Source: Eutreptiella sp. 'Long Island Sound 2002' | Taxonomy: Eukaryota > Euglenozoa > Euglenophyceae > Eutreptiales > Eutreptiaceae | Reading direction: 5' to 3' | Assembly: GCA_964036045.1 (NCBI GenBank) | Contig: OZ038386.1 | Location: forward strand, 16,504,329 to 16,568,328 | Length of the DNA stretch: 64,000 bases | Shown here: positions 11,253 to 24,600 of the stretch, in pieces | Numbering within the stretch: the first letter of the stretch is position 1 | How the letters are laid out: each line of letters opens with the position of its first letter | The notes under the pieces: generated by a model | The model's database searches: none | What the model was told of the DNA's origin: nothing | The model's input: the letters and a program-made list of their open reading frames with translations, nothing else | Program-made: the position numbers and the translations under genes

Positions 11253-12963
11253 GTGCTCAAATGCGACGACAATGCTAAAGGGGTTCTTAAAAGGAAAAGG
11301 CTAAAGAGGCGCATTGTAAGGAGAAAAAGCCTGGAAAAAGTCAAAATGGAAAGCTTCAGGGAAAAGAAAGAGCTCCGGTGGGGAGGTACGTCCAGCGACA
11401 GTGACACTTCCTCATCAGGGTCCTCCACGAGTAGCTCGTCGTCCTCTTCGATGGAGGGATCGTCGGCGGCCCGCAACAAGTCTAGTACGAGTTATGACAA
11501 GATTTTTGAAGATACGAAGGATACGGCGGCGGCGCCGCCCTTTGTTTACGTAAAAGGACTGCCCCACTTCCGATCCAAAGCAATAGGAGATTTGGTAAAT
11601 GCCGGAAAACCCCCGCATGTGAAAACCCGCAAATGCCGTGCCGCACTTGCTAGAACTTTCACTAGTACTGGCAGGGTGCGGCCTACGGCTGTAAAGGGGC
11701 CGCGCTGTGCAAAAAATGATGAGCCGGGCCCGCCGTCCGCAGATCGCGCTAAGAGCCATGCGGGGCAGGCGGGCGGCGGGAATCCAGAGGAAGGGCGAGT
11801 GTGGTCTGTGCCCTGCAGGAGCCCTAGTCATGGGCGGCGAGAATGACGTTGCCGCCATCAGCACAGCATGGGGGTGACACAGGAATTTGCACAGATGACG
11901 CAATCCGCATGGTCGAGTCTGTGCGACGCCTGGAGCAAGCAATCGCAGCAAGGATACGGAGCATTGTATGCTACTACGGCGTTGCAGGGGATCGCAAGAG
12001 ACACATTGGAAGGCTATAGAGGTGAGGTACGAAAATACGCGGCGCGCATCCGCAGGCAGCCGGGGGCCAGCACCCGCGAATCCCTCCATGATCAAACAGT
12101 GCACCTCGTGCAATCAACATCCAGTGACGCCTCAATCAAAAAGCTCATCAGTGGTGTTTGCATCCTCGAAAAGCTCCGCTAGGTGTAGCCCAGGGTCTGC
12201 ACGGGGGACTGGTTGGTTGTGCAGGCCATCGACAAATACCATCAGAAAATTGGAAAAATCCCAGCCAAAATGTGGGCCTCTATGTGCCGGTTTGTAGCCA
12301 TGGGCTTTCAGGCGAGCGGGTTTGTCGAATGGGAGCTCTGTGCAATGTCGGTGCTCAGCATTTCGTTCGGACTGCAAGCAGTTGAGGCACTTTTGGTCGC
12401 GTACGACGGGGAGAACGTCATGTACATGGGGGCAAAACGGCGCTTAGGGGCGCGGTCCGAAACCCCAGGGCCCTGGGCCCGAGAATGGGCAGAATTTCTC
12501 AGGATGCTGCGAGCATGACACAGGTACCCTTAGAGCAGGTCGGCATGGTTCCCGTCCAGGGGGGCGCTCCACAAGGGTTTCAGTGAGCTGGTCGGGAAGC
12601 CTGGGTCGGAATGCAAAATTGCTACGATGGCATTCGTGGAGAAGGTACTCCGCGGCGCAGCTGCAGATGCTCGGCGCTCGCACGCACAGCATACTCCGAT
12701 GGGGAGGCCGGGCTTCACCCAGTTTGCTCAAGATCTACGCCTACCCCAGCAAGCTGGTAGTTCGTGCGCGGGGGACCACTGCTGGTGGCGAAGATCGGAG
12801 ATCAGTCGGAGATATCATTCTCAGAACACCCGGGGACCACGCTGCAGCTATGGGCGCATTGGCTGCGGACCGACATCGCCTTGGCTGCAGCGAAGCAAGA
12901 GGATACTGTGCGATCTACTGGGACACCGGCATCTTTGACACTCAACGGTTGCTTCGGGGCTAG
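11253..12963 (+). pseudogene. Broken tyrosine-recombinase (YR) gene, DIRS- or Crypton-like
   Basis: Three consecutive plus-strand segments in one frame (11253-11846, 11868-12182, 12213-12518) are split by stop codons. A fourth (12583-12963) is in another frame. The N-terminal part is basic then Ser-rich. The second piece has ARDTLEGYRGEVRKYAARI, which fits a core-binding domain. The third has FGLQAVEAL, where the family has an active-site Arg after Leu; here it is Gln. The fourth has WHSWRRY (His-x-x-Arg box), ILRWGGRASPS and KIYAYPSK with the candidate nucleophile Tyr. The gene is inactive: two stops, one frameshift and loss of the first catalytic Arg. Without an RT the choice between DIRS and Crypton stays open; the RNase H relic upstream favours DIRS. 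Confidence 0.7.
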
Positions 12964-15900
12964 GGGAGCTTGAGGAACAGTTATATGATCGACCATGCCC
13001 TCCCCCCAAACAAGATAAGTATCAACGTCTGCCGGCAGTCACAGAGGACATGGCCCGTGCGGGCCTAGGCAAAGCAGGGCAAGTATCCGTGGCTAGGTCC
13101 ATTTGGAGGCGCTGCATGCCCGATGACTTACATGATATCTACCTCAGGCCTTTCTCTGCTGACTGCCGTTTCTCATGTCCTGTTTCTCATTTCCACAGCA
13201 ATCTCAGCAAAATGCTGCACGCGGTGCGGGTGGATGCATCAGGGTATAGGTCCACAAAACACCCACCCACAGCCACAGCATTTGTGCAGAAGAAGCAGTC
13301 CTGGGATTTTCAGCGTGCTTGTGAGCTGCATGTGTGACGCATCATTGACTGTGGGGACGCGGTGCGCACGCCCACCGACAACTACGGAACTGAGCTGCAG
13401 TGGCACCTAGAGCCCCATTCAAACCATGCCCTATACCATGCTTGCCACCAACCATTCTCCTTTTTTGTTGATGCGTGTGATTCCCTTCAAACCATGCCCT
13501 GTACCATGCTTGCCACCAACCCTTCTCCTTTTTTGTTGATGCGTCTGATTCCCGGGACCAAATGGCAAGTTGAGAAGAACCTATGATTGTGTGAGACGGC
13601 ACCTCGAGCACTGTATCGAACTGTATTGTGGCTTCACTAAGTTGTTGATCATGTGATTTCAGTGCCGGAGGCGACGACAGACGTCATAGCCCTTCGCGGC
13701 CTACACTTTGATCCCCCCCCCATTTTTCTTCATGCCAACTCAATATGGACCCGTGCACTGCCCTGGATGCTAACTGCAAAACCAGTTGCAGAGCTAGTGC
13801 TAACCAACTCAACCCAAGTCTAACTGCAAACTCAGCCCTCTAGATTGGTGCTGCACTGTGTGTGGCGCAGCTTCATCGATTTCTACCGGGTGTACTGTGA
13901 TAAGTAATGGAGAGATGGAGGGTGATGACCATTGCCCTTCTCATGCAAGCAACGCCCTGTCCAGGCTGCACAACCTATACGGGCCCTATTTTGGGGGGCA
14001 TCGAAATGATTTTCGTTCCAATTTTGATGTGAACATCAGGGGGCATCTTGCGTGCTGTGCACAAAGACCATACCAAAGCCGCATAGTAGTGCCGAGTACC
14101 AATAACAATGAGCCTTGTTATGCATTTATATGAGTTGCTTGCATGCTATGCCCTCATTTCTAGTGCATTTGTGTGCGTTGTTGTGCATCCTTTCCTATAG
14201 TTTCCTCTTGAATTTGGATTTGGATTCCAAGTACAAACTATGGTGAAACCCTAAAAACCAGGTTGGATATGTTCAGGTTTGAAGAAAATGTACATAGCAT
14301 GTTGCAGGAGCAAACAAACACCACACCAAAACCAAATTTTTCTGTCCGTATCGGTAAGAATATTGCCAGTTGTAGCAAAAACCCCCAATTTCTCCTTGTC
14401 ATATTTGTGCTGTGCGTGCTGTGCCAGGACGCCCCCTCAGATGCCCTTTTTGTTGTGGAATGTTTCATTTGGCTGAACACCGTCAATACAAGTTGTTTTT
14501 TGGTTGTTCACCTTTTTATTGCGAGCCCAATTTTCGCCAACACCAAGCATCATGACGAGCAAAGCGATCCCATTCAAGAGATATTGAGATTTCTGTTAGC
14601 TGCTTGTAGGTTACGCCTTGTCCAAGCTACCCCATTCCCCATTTTGCGTTTGTAGGGAGCAGCCACGGCTGGCATCTAGTCTTGTGGACATTGCTACCTG
14701 ACCATGTTGATGCCCCCTCTTAGGCAAGAACGGCTCTGTCGAAGTAACGTGACCCTGTCACACCGTCCTTCTTCTGGCCACAGTTTTTGCGGTCGAGAAT
14801 GTAATTTGACCTGGTTGTGTGCGGATTGTAGAGGGCAAGAGGTCCACAGATAACCAATGCTGCATGTTTTAGACCCTGCTGATGCACCAGGAAAAGTCAA
14901 TCTTTAGTCTCATGCATTCCAGGTGTCCAGAGGTCACAAAATCTGCATGTTTGAGGCCCTTCTTTGTTGCACCATGAGTCGCGCACAAGAGTAGTCTTGT
15001 CCGAGTATGGCGACCCCGTCATACTGTTGTCTTCGCAACTTCGGCCTGCATTTGCGCTTGCCTTCGGCCTGCACTTGGGGACGCCCCACTATGGTGTATG
15101 CATAGGATTTCCCAGGATTTCCATTTGATTTTGCCTCCAATCTTCAACGCCCTGTCTGTCGCAAGGCTTTTTTTTTGGTTGCTGCCATGGGCGGTCACCC
15201 TCTCCTGCCACACGCCCAACAAGGCCAGCCCTTGGGCACGCACATCACATGGACCGCCTTGGCGACGGCATCCCTGTCTCTTGCATCCGCCCTTGTGGTG
15301 TACACTGCACTGGATGGCCCCTGGGCGCGTACCGCGGCGCCGACGCTCTTCATGGGACTGCATCCTGTCGCCCAGCCTCGGACGATATCCACAGCGACTC
15401 CTACCCACAAACTGTCTCTATATCAGAGACGAGGCGCCTTGTTTCCAAATCCGCACGAAGTCTCCGCTGGTCCGGAAGGCTCGATGCGGCTGCATGCAGC
15501 GGCCCCAGCCACGGCTCCATCCAATTGGGGCCCGTTCCGTGTTCTCGGCTCCGGTGCATTTGTGCTCATCGGTGTTCTTACGATTGTTGTGCAACTGCAG
15601 TTCCGCAGCTTCCGAAGACAAGCGAACTCGTATATGGAACTTGCCAGTGCGGTATGTACTAAACGTGGAGGGGCCGCCCCTGACCGCATTCACAGCTTTG
15701 GGAGGCGCACCATGTGCTGTGCAGGGGCTGTGCGCAAATTCACCCGTTTCGTCCAGTATGTTGCCCATGTGGCCCTGTGCCTCTGGGAGAGGAGCAAGAG
15801 GAGGAAAGCATGCAAGAGAAAGGTAGGATGGAGTTGGATGAGAGTTATTAAGAGAATTTGGAGAACATGGACCACAAAAGTTTGGAGCCTTTGGGCTTGC

Positions 15901-16800
15901 ATATTGTGCTTTGAGTGGTAGGTTGGTTTGGGGGTTGGTTCCGGTGCAGTTACCCCAATAAAGAACCCTTTGCACGCGCTGTGCGGAAACACCCCCTGAC
16001 TTGCTGTGTTTTTTTTTTGGGGGGGGGGGAGGTCTGTCAAATTGCCAGCGTTCACTACCTCCGCCATGCCGCAGTTTCAGGCATTTTGCCCGCCTCTTAA
16101 AGCCTTTTTGCTCATTTTTCAATAAAGGCGCTTTTCTTGTGGCACCTGCAGCGCACAAGTTGGTAAGTCTTCAAAAAGAAGCAAAATTGTAGTTGTGCAA
16201 ATATCTAAGGGATTCTTACATAAGCTATACCTCTTTCATATCCAATTGGTGTGGCATCCTGGTTACGCCTCTTCTATTCACAAATGGTGCACATGGTGCC
16301 CGGAAAAGGGCATTTGGCTCGTGGCACACAAAAGGCGTTCTCAATCATCCAATTGCAATTACTCAATCTTAGATCTAGCCTTAATCCGTCAGAGTTGTAC
16401 CATATCCTAAGCGTCCTTTGCATCACTTACTCTCCTGAGCAGGGAGTATTACCAAATACGTGTGCAGTATGCATGTGGTGCCCCCATGCCATTCTCTCTA
16501 ACTAGTTGCATACCCCTACCTGCCTCCGTTAAACACCCCGCCCGCTCTGCGGCTGAACGTCCGCCTATCCCTCAACAGCAGCCCCTTGCTCTGAGGCTGC
16601 TGTGTTCATTGATTTTGACCTAAGCAATGCCAGGGGGCTCCCTTTCACTCGATGACTTTCGACAAATTATCAGTGCGTCTGGGGGTTTGCCCTGACGCTG
16701 TTCCCACGTGGCTTGCCTTGCTTTGTCCATCAGCGTTCGGGCAGCGCGCCCTCTGCACTGGCGATGTACTCCGTGACTGGTGAGCAAGTCCTTGACAGGT
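12964..16800. other. Noncoding stretch
   Basis: Several overlapping ORFs (for example 15098-16158 on both strands) have no family motif and conflict with each other. About 14607-14635 holds a partial match (ACGCC TTGTCCAAGCTAC) to the subterminal direct repeat of the poly-C-ended element. A T-run followed by a G-run lies at about 16010-16030. Confidence 0.45.
13418..13553 (+). repeat. Perfectly phased 68-bp tandem duplication
   Basis: Two adjacent units, 13418-13485 and 13486-13553, each run from TTCAAACCATGCCCT to GATTCCC. They differ at only a few positions, so the duplication is fairly recent. Confidence 0.9.
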
Positions 16801-16809
16801 GTTGTGTGT

Positions 16810-16853
<44 letters not shown>

Positions 16854-16856
16854 ACG
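16801..16856. repeat. (TG)n microsatellite
   Basis: A TG dinucleotide tract with one or two interruptions near its 5' end. Confidence 0.95.
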
Positions 16857-18251
16857 CACTCTTCAATTCCTGGAGAGTTTTCTTGTCCTACAGCTTTGCT
16901 GCTTTGTTGTAGTTTGTTGTGGTCCCAATCGTGTGTGTTTTCAGGCCTGTGTGAAAACGGGTGGGTAACCCTGCACCCCCAATGTGGGCATGTGGCCACC
17001 AAACACAATTCGGTTGCCCAGGCATCAGTCGGAGCACACTATGCCCTTGCGGTGGTAAGTAAGGGGAGGCGCGCAAGAACGCCAATGTTGTCCCCTCTCC
17101 CCCATCCCCACCCCCAGAGTGGGAATGACTCCGCGTGATATGCACCCGAGGAGGGAATCACAGCTCCGGTCCTGCCTTTGCCTTTGCGCTGGGGTCAGAG
17201 CAGGGGTGGCCTTTGACAAGGAGTTTTTTTTTTTAACTTTCGCTGAGGATCGCCCGCGAAGACCGTTAAAGACTGCCCTTTGGGCTGACGGTTTACTGCC
17301 AACCGCCGGTGGGCGATGGTCGGTTTTTTTTCAGGAAGCACCAACTGCGGGTGAAGGTTCAGATGTTACTTTTGGGGTGGAGTTGTGATGACAGTGAGCC
17401 CTGGCAACGGCCCTGACTACCGTTCACTGGAATCCGTGCGCTTGTAGTGTTTTTGATTGTGTTGGTGGTGGTCCCCCCCGAACCGCCGTGACGAGTGCCG
17501 TTTTCTGTGCTCTTACCCTGTTTAGGACTTCCCGCTGAAGGACCTCTCAGGTCGTCTGTTGACGGACATCGGCCTGGAGCAGTGACTTCAAATCGCTTAC
17601 TGAACGGTGCGAAATTTTTGGGTTTTCGAACTCAAGCAATCCGGACTGCACTGCAGCGACCCAACAATAAAACGCAAGTCGCGTGCGCGGCATCCCGCAT
17701 GTGCCATTAAATTTCGATCCCTGCGTCACCAAAGATCTGTGGAACGCTACACTGCGCAGTTCGAGCTCACTGCTGCCGTAGAGAGACACGAGACGTGCGA
17801 AGAAACATCACCCCTTTATTCCCCCTGTGTGACATTCTGTCTGGTTGCTGTTTCATTACGGGGCCCTGGACAGTTCGTCCCTTCACGTGCTGCATTGGGT
17901 TGCTGCCTTTTGTCAGCTGCTGCGGCCTGTGTTCCTGATGGTGTCGTTTCCACGCTAGCGGAGCCAGTAGTTGGCGCACTGGGGCCGTATTGGTTGTTGC
18001 GGGGTTGTTTTCGGTCTTTGCTGCCCACTCCCCTCCACATCCCGGTCGTCCACGGTTGGGGGGGGGGGTGAGTCAGAATAACATGAGTCCGCAACTTTTG
18101 GAAACATGGAATTTGGCGGTTCCATTTTCTGCTTCTCCGGGAACATCAGGTCGTTTCTCTGAGTTGGGGCTGGAGATGGTCTCTTGGGGATGCTGATTTC
18201 TGTCCTGCCACTTGTTGCCACGTGTCTGGTTGTTGAGGCGTGCAGGTTGTC
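16857..18251. other. Upstream region of the dehydrogenase gene
   Basis: No gene is recognised. It should contain the promoter and 5' UTR, possibly also a noncoding first exon, of the gene starting near 18252. No convincing TATA box was found. Confidence 0.4.
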
Positions 18252-18654
18252 ATGCATTCACCTACCACTGAGGTAGTGGCGACTGATTCATTCTCCCCGG
18301 GTCCACCACCCCCCACTCAAGCACAGCCCGTGCTGTGCCCCACACCTGGGGCCCTGTGCTGTGCCACATGCCCAGCACCCGCCACATTGTTCCTCAGGCC
18401 TGCAGTGGCTGCGCCTGGCGTGACTCACGTCGGTTGGATCGGCACGGGGGTGATGGGGGCGGCAATGGCCGGGCACGTCTTGGACGCAGGGTATTCCGTT
18501 ACCTGCTACAACCGCAGCACTGACAAGTCCCGTCCCGTAATTGCCAAAGGGGCTTCGGTGGCCCAGAGCCCTCGAGAAGTGGCTGCCCAGTCCGACATTG
18601 TCTTCGTGATGGTGGGATACCCGTCCGATGTTCGCGAGGTGATCTTGCATCCAG
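18252..18654 (+). CDS. Dehydrogenase exon 1 (or first recognised exon)
   Basis: Contains the Rossmann loop and the segment ending VREVILHP. Its last base is phase 1, followed by the donor GTCTCT. ATG 18252 is the first in-frame ATG; the 5' limit is tentative. Confidence 0.75.
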
Positions 18655-21600
18655 GTCTCTTCGGCAGTGCGCAGTGTATCCAAGTACCCTCCGCAGAAAG
18701 AAGCCCTTTGTTTCATGGCTCGCCTATCCCAGCCCCCACCGCGGTCCACTCGCCAAACCTGGTCGCTCCCACCCCCATCCCCAATCAGGGTGTCCATGTC
18801 TCTCACCCAACATCTTGCAATCCCTCACCGTGCATTTCTCCCCCTTCAGGAAACTCAGCCAACAGGCAGGTCGCACAAAGGACACGGCACTGGGCGAGAG
18901 TTGTACGACACCAGCCTTGATAGAGCACCCGAAGCAATGCCATGTGAGCGACACTTCTCACCAGACACCCCACAAAAAATGACCAATTAGGGCTAGGGCC
19001 ACACATTTGGGTGCATTGTATGGTCTGCGTTCCACCTCTATGATGGCACAAAGGCGCAGAGTACCGCTCCAATCCTGCCCATTTTCCCATTTGGCTCGTT
19101 GCACATGAATCATCCTCCACGTCCGTAAATTATTACGGCCAGGTGCTGGACACACGTAAATGTGTATTTCTGCGCGTTTGTAATCAGAGACGGGAGCGCT
19201 CGCTGGCCTGCGTCCGGGCGGCATGATTGTCGACATGACCACCTCTGACCCAGCGCTGGCCATGGAAATCTACACGACTGCAAAGCTGCAGGGGAAATAT
19301 TCCCTGGACACTCCTGTCACAGGTCGTGCCAACTGAACCCCCCGCCCCATATGGGATATGCCTGGACAAAAGAATGAGGACTGGCAAATACTGCATTTGC
19401 CTCAAACCTCTCTCCCACGCTCTGGCCCCTTATGTGGAACACCCAGGCCACAGTCCCATACCCCTACCCTTGCCCCAGTGCACAGTAACACGCCGCCCCC
19501 CCACGTGAAGTGCATGCATGCCCCATGGGTTTGCTAAGAGGCACACTCACAAGGGGTTGCCCATTGGCACACACTGCATAGGGCGCATCTGACAACTGGC
19601 CCTACGAGCAACAGTCATGAGCTTCACCAGATGGAATTTCTTCCTCATCCTCCAAGCAAATCACATAGATGTGCCTGGGGTGAAGGTCATCAGCCACCTT
19701 GCACTTGGTGGCATGGTGTGGGCAAGGCGCTCTCAACAGCCTTCCAATTGTCAACCTGTGAACATTTTTCAACCACCTTCAACAGCCCTCAATGTCCCTT
19801 ATTGTCTCTGATCCCTTGACCACCTTCCGTTCCTGAAAAAACCTTTGGGCCAGGGCTGTCCATAAGGACCCAGATTTTTTGTTCTAAGGATGGTCCTCAG
19901 GACAGTTGTCTGGACTGGCAATCGCCAGCAGTTAACGGCCAACTGCCGGAGGTTAACCGTCAACTGCCAGCAATCAGTGGCCAAAGGTTTGTTCATTAAG
20001 CACTGACTGCTGCCAACTGCTGTCAGTGAAATGCTGCTTGCTATCAGGCAACGGTAAGGGGGAAGCACCTGACACACGGCACAGTGCGGAGATTTAGCCG
20101 TTTGGCCCAACCAAGCAACTGTAGATTGACTGGTGGCGAGGCCGGAAGAGCTATAACTTTCCCGTGCTATTAGGACAGGGGAAGGAAAAATCCAATCCAG
20201 CAGGGACACCCTAAACTGGGGTGCTGGTTGCTCCCAAGGAGCCATCTTATGTATTTTCACCTTGGGAGGCGCCGGTTAGGGCAAGATGGAGGGATGTTTA
20301 CGCAGGTTGGGTTTGCTCTCCTTAGGGGGTATTTTGGGAGGGAGTAAAAGCCGACCTTTTCTGGGCAAACCCAATGTAAAAGTAGGCGGGGCGCGGCGCA
20401 GATACTCTCCCAAGGTTGACCAATTGCCTTTCCTGGTGCTGTCAGTTGGCTACTGCACCGTCCCACATTGTTGATTGAAGTGTACAGAGCAGTTTTTTCA
20501 CTAGACAACCCTGTTTTGGCCACCTGAGTGACCTGCAGCAACCGTCACCAACCCTCAAAGTCCTCTACCCTCCCCCCCCCCCGCCCTTTGTATAGTAACC
20601 GCTCTTGCGCAGTAACCAGGGGGGGGGGGGGCGTCACTTTCGGGGGGCCAAGGGGACCGTCACTTTCCGTTTTGCAGATTTACTCAGAAGGTTGGCTATT
20701 GAGCTTCTCCTGTGTGTTTGCTGGCTGGACACGGTGGTATTATTGGTGCATTGTTGAGTACTTCAGATTTCTTGCATCCAAGGCACTCCACTGTACCCTG
20801 TATCATGCAGAAAACTTCAGTTTTTCGCAATTTCAGCCATGGATGTTGATCGTATTGACACGTACTCACCTGGTGCTGTTGTCAATTAGCTTGTTGCTGC
20901 CCACCGGTTCATCACATATGAGCGCTCTGGCACTGTGGTGACGCATGACTCTGCCCCTATGGCACAGATGTCCATCCTCCGTTTGCGAACACCCCCACAA
21001 CTCACCCTAGTTCCCTCAACCGCCAACCGGTTGGAGAGAAGGCATCCTGGGCAGAAGGTGCAGTTGACTTTGGATGCTTTTCTGCGCCCCCCATCAGCCC
21101 CTCTCGTCCATGAGACAGACGCTGTGCTCACTGGTGAAACCAGCCCCCTTGTGCCAAACCCTCAACCAAAAGTGCAGCCAAATCTGCTGCCCAGGTGGCA
21201 GGCTGCGGCCATGTCGTTGGCTAGATAGCCCATTCTTGTGAGTCTTGTTGAGCATGTGCAGCTCTTCAAAGTCAAATGCTCCCGCCCGAAAAAGTGGCAC
21301 ATAGCGCCTATCTCTCAGCAGAGCTGGACATGCATCCCAACAGGCACTTTCCGGCCCATTTTGTGGTTCATATGCCCTCGTGTTTGCATGTTTTGTTTCA
21401 TCTTGTGCGTAGTAAGCTGGGGGGGGTGAGGGGACTGCCACTTGGGGTATGCCCCCTCATGTGTGCGAAGATACCGTTGCGCGCAGGTGATTACTACACA
21501 ACATCCTTCATGAGCGCTCAACAATCCTCTATATTTAAGAACCGTGCACCAGTCTAATGTGCATCAAGATAATCCACCCGCCGTCATTTTCCACTTTCGC

Positions 21601-24600
21601 TCTGAGATGAGGATATGGAAATGCAGATGCTCAGTCCCCTTGGGTGGGCGGGGCAGAGTCTAAAAAGGAGGTTTCACGGGCGGTTTTCCAAACGGCTCAC
21701 TGGTGGTTGGAAAAGCGGCTGGAAAAGCAGCTGGGAGGCAATCTCTGGCGGTTACAACCCGTTTTGAGGGCCGTTGGGGGTGGACACAGCAAGGCTGAGG
21801 GGCACCCCAGAGAAGGGAGGCCAAGGCTGTTACTTTGTGAAGGTCGGGTTTGCTCTCCTTAGGGGGTATTTTGGGAGGGGGTAAAAGCCAACCCATTCCG
21901 GGCAAACCCGCTGTAAAAGTAGCACGCGGTGCGTGTGCGGCGCAGATACTCCCCCAAGGTTGACCAAGCTTGCCTGGTGCTGTCAATTGGCTACTGCACC
22001 GTCCCACATTGTTGATTGAAGTGTACAGAGCAGTTTTTTCACTAGACAACCCTGTTTTGGCCACCTGAGTGACCTGCAACAACCGTCACCAACCCTCAAA
22101 GTCCTCTACCCCCCCGCCCTTCGTATAGCAACCACTCTTGCGCAGTAACCAGGGGGGGGGGGGGTGAAGTCAGTGGCATCTTGCCTGCAGTGTGCCGGCA
22201 GTGCAAAGTGGTTGATGGCCTGACCCGATGCTCCAATCAAGCAGTCACTCCGACCCGCCCCGACCTCCTTGGGAGGCAAGGGGGGAGTGTCCAGGTGGGG
22301 GAGGAGACCCAGAAAAGGGGCTCAAATGTCCTATTCATCCAAATGACCACTGCCGCCAACAGCTTCAGGTGAAATAGTCTCTCACTAGTGGCCTCTTGAC
22401 CCTCCCAAGGAGCCCTATCATAATTCAAAATGATCAGCGTGATGTGGCAATCATTTAGCACAGTTGGAAGGGGGTCAATGTGGAGGCTTTCTGGGACAAT
22501 ATGCTTTAAAAGGGTTTCCCCATTCCTACTTCCAATCCCCCCAAACTGCACTGCACAGGCAGTTCAGGCAATCTGGCACTGGAGCAGGCGGTCTCCCATG
22601 ATTTTGACACAACCCACGCTCACATCCCCACACACCGCTGGCATTTCTTCAGTTGCAGCTGCACTGTGTTCGTTTGTGCTTCCCAAATGGCCGCCAAACT
22701 CCCTCATCCCCCCCCCCCCTCTGCGTGTGTCACGAGCTATGACCGGTCGCCTGTGACACAGGGGCGTTCGGTAGCTAAGTATCCATTGCTTCATGGCCCT
22801 CTGCGTGTGTCATGCCCTCCAAATGCCTGCCATTCGTGTTCAGGTGGTGACCGTGGGGCCAAGGCTGGAACACTCACCATCTTTGTTGGGGGTGACGAGG
22901 CCGATCTGGCATTCTGCCGCCCAATTTTGGAAACTTTCGGCTCCACCATTTCACATGCTGGGTCGCCAGGAATGGGCCAGCACTGCAAAGTTGTGCTTGC
23001 AACGCCTTTGTGAGGGCAGATTGGAGGGCTGGGGTAGGATTGTGGTAGGGGACTTGGGCTGAGGTCTGGGCAGGAGAGAGGTAGGGGTGCGGTGAAGTCA
23101 GGCTGCATCCTCACGACTCAAGGGGCCATGAAGGCTCAACAACGGCTCAGCCGTTGGAGTAGTAAGGCCTCAAATGACACGAAGAATGTGCAGGCGCTCA
23201 AATCCCCATTGTGCATCGACGAGGCAATTGCTGAGTGGCTACTGAGGGGTTTGTGTACTATGCATCGGCCTTGTATTACATTACATTTTGGCCCACTGCA
23301 AAGCTTTCTGCTGTGGGTGGGTGGATCGGCCGTCTGGGGTTGCCCAGGGCCCCAAAACACCTCCCTCCCCTCCTGGGTTTTGAAGCAATGTGAGCCTGGC
23401 ATCGACCTCATCGTCTCAGTCGTGGCACATCCGCAACGTGCAGATGGGCCGACAACAGGGCCCCGCTCGCCTGGCTCCTGGAAGACGGCAACGGCCGGGC
23501 CCAGAAGCCTCAGGAAATGACAGCAACTATTCAGCGTTGTGGGGGCCGATTTTGTATGTGGCAATTGGCCAGGCAACATTTGGGGCGGGGAAACTTGGTC
23601 CCGACTGTCAAAGACCAACGGATGTATTAAGGAATTCCCAATGGGACAACAAGCATAGAATTCTGCAACGGCATGGAGGAGGGTAGTATCAGCCAGTGTT
23701 CCGTCCCGCTGGAAACGGCCAGAGCCAGTCCACAGAGAGTCTTTGGCCGCAGAGTCACTCTCAATGTGAGAGATGTTTGGCAGTTTCACTGAGAAGTACC
23801 AGCGACGCTGCGGGGTATTCATGCAGCTCCCCAGCCCAGGCTATTGGGAGGAGGAAGACAATGGGGAGGAGGGGAGGAGGAGGAGACTGTGGCAGAGGCG
23901 GCGGCGGCAGCTGTGGGGAGAGGGCGAAGGGGGAGGGAGGGGGACGGCGGTGGCGGTGGAGGAGGTGGCGGGGGAGGTGGTGGTGGTGGAGAAGGATGAG
24001 CTCTTTTCGAAAGCCCCACTCTCTTGCACACGTCCTATTGTGAGTTGTGGTTTGGTGTGGCGTGGTGCACAAATATTGTGCAAACGGTGACAAGTTCAGA
24101 GATTGCGCTTCCCTTCATTGTAAGAGACCCATTCGGGTTGCATGCAAACCAGCGCGTCTGGATCTGGAGGATCACTCTGCACCTGTTGGTTTGACTGTGG
24201 TGGGTTCCCTTCACGTTGCCTCTTTGTTTCAGTGATTAAAATTTTGCCCTTCCCACAATGGACGTTCACACCGAATAAGGCCAGGTCTCGTCGAGAGTCT
24301 TTATTCAGGACTCCCCCCATGCCGCCCTCTTGGGAGTGCTCCAGCAGATACCCATACCCCTGCCTGGAGATGCTCAGCTCACGGGGTCATCTGGGCACGG
24401 GACGTGCACACTGTTCCACAGGCAGCGAATCAGATTACCATTGCCACGACGATGATTGGGATGTGTGAGGGAATGCTGTACGCCCACAGTGTGGGCCTCG
24501 ATGTCGAACAGTATCTTAAGGCGATTGCAGGTACTGAGGCACAGGCTTCCTTCCAGGCTGCCAAGGCGAATTTTGGAAGCCCCCCTTTGCACCCACATTC

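Noticed and set aside
15098-16158. Three overlapping ORFs of 240-250 codons on both strands
   Set aside because: They conflict in frame and strand, have no domain motif, and arise from a stop-poor GC-rich stretch.
23845-24031. Gly- or Pro-rich ORFs in the purine tract
   Set aside because: Low complexity, and inside a well-supported intron of the dehydrogenase gene.
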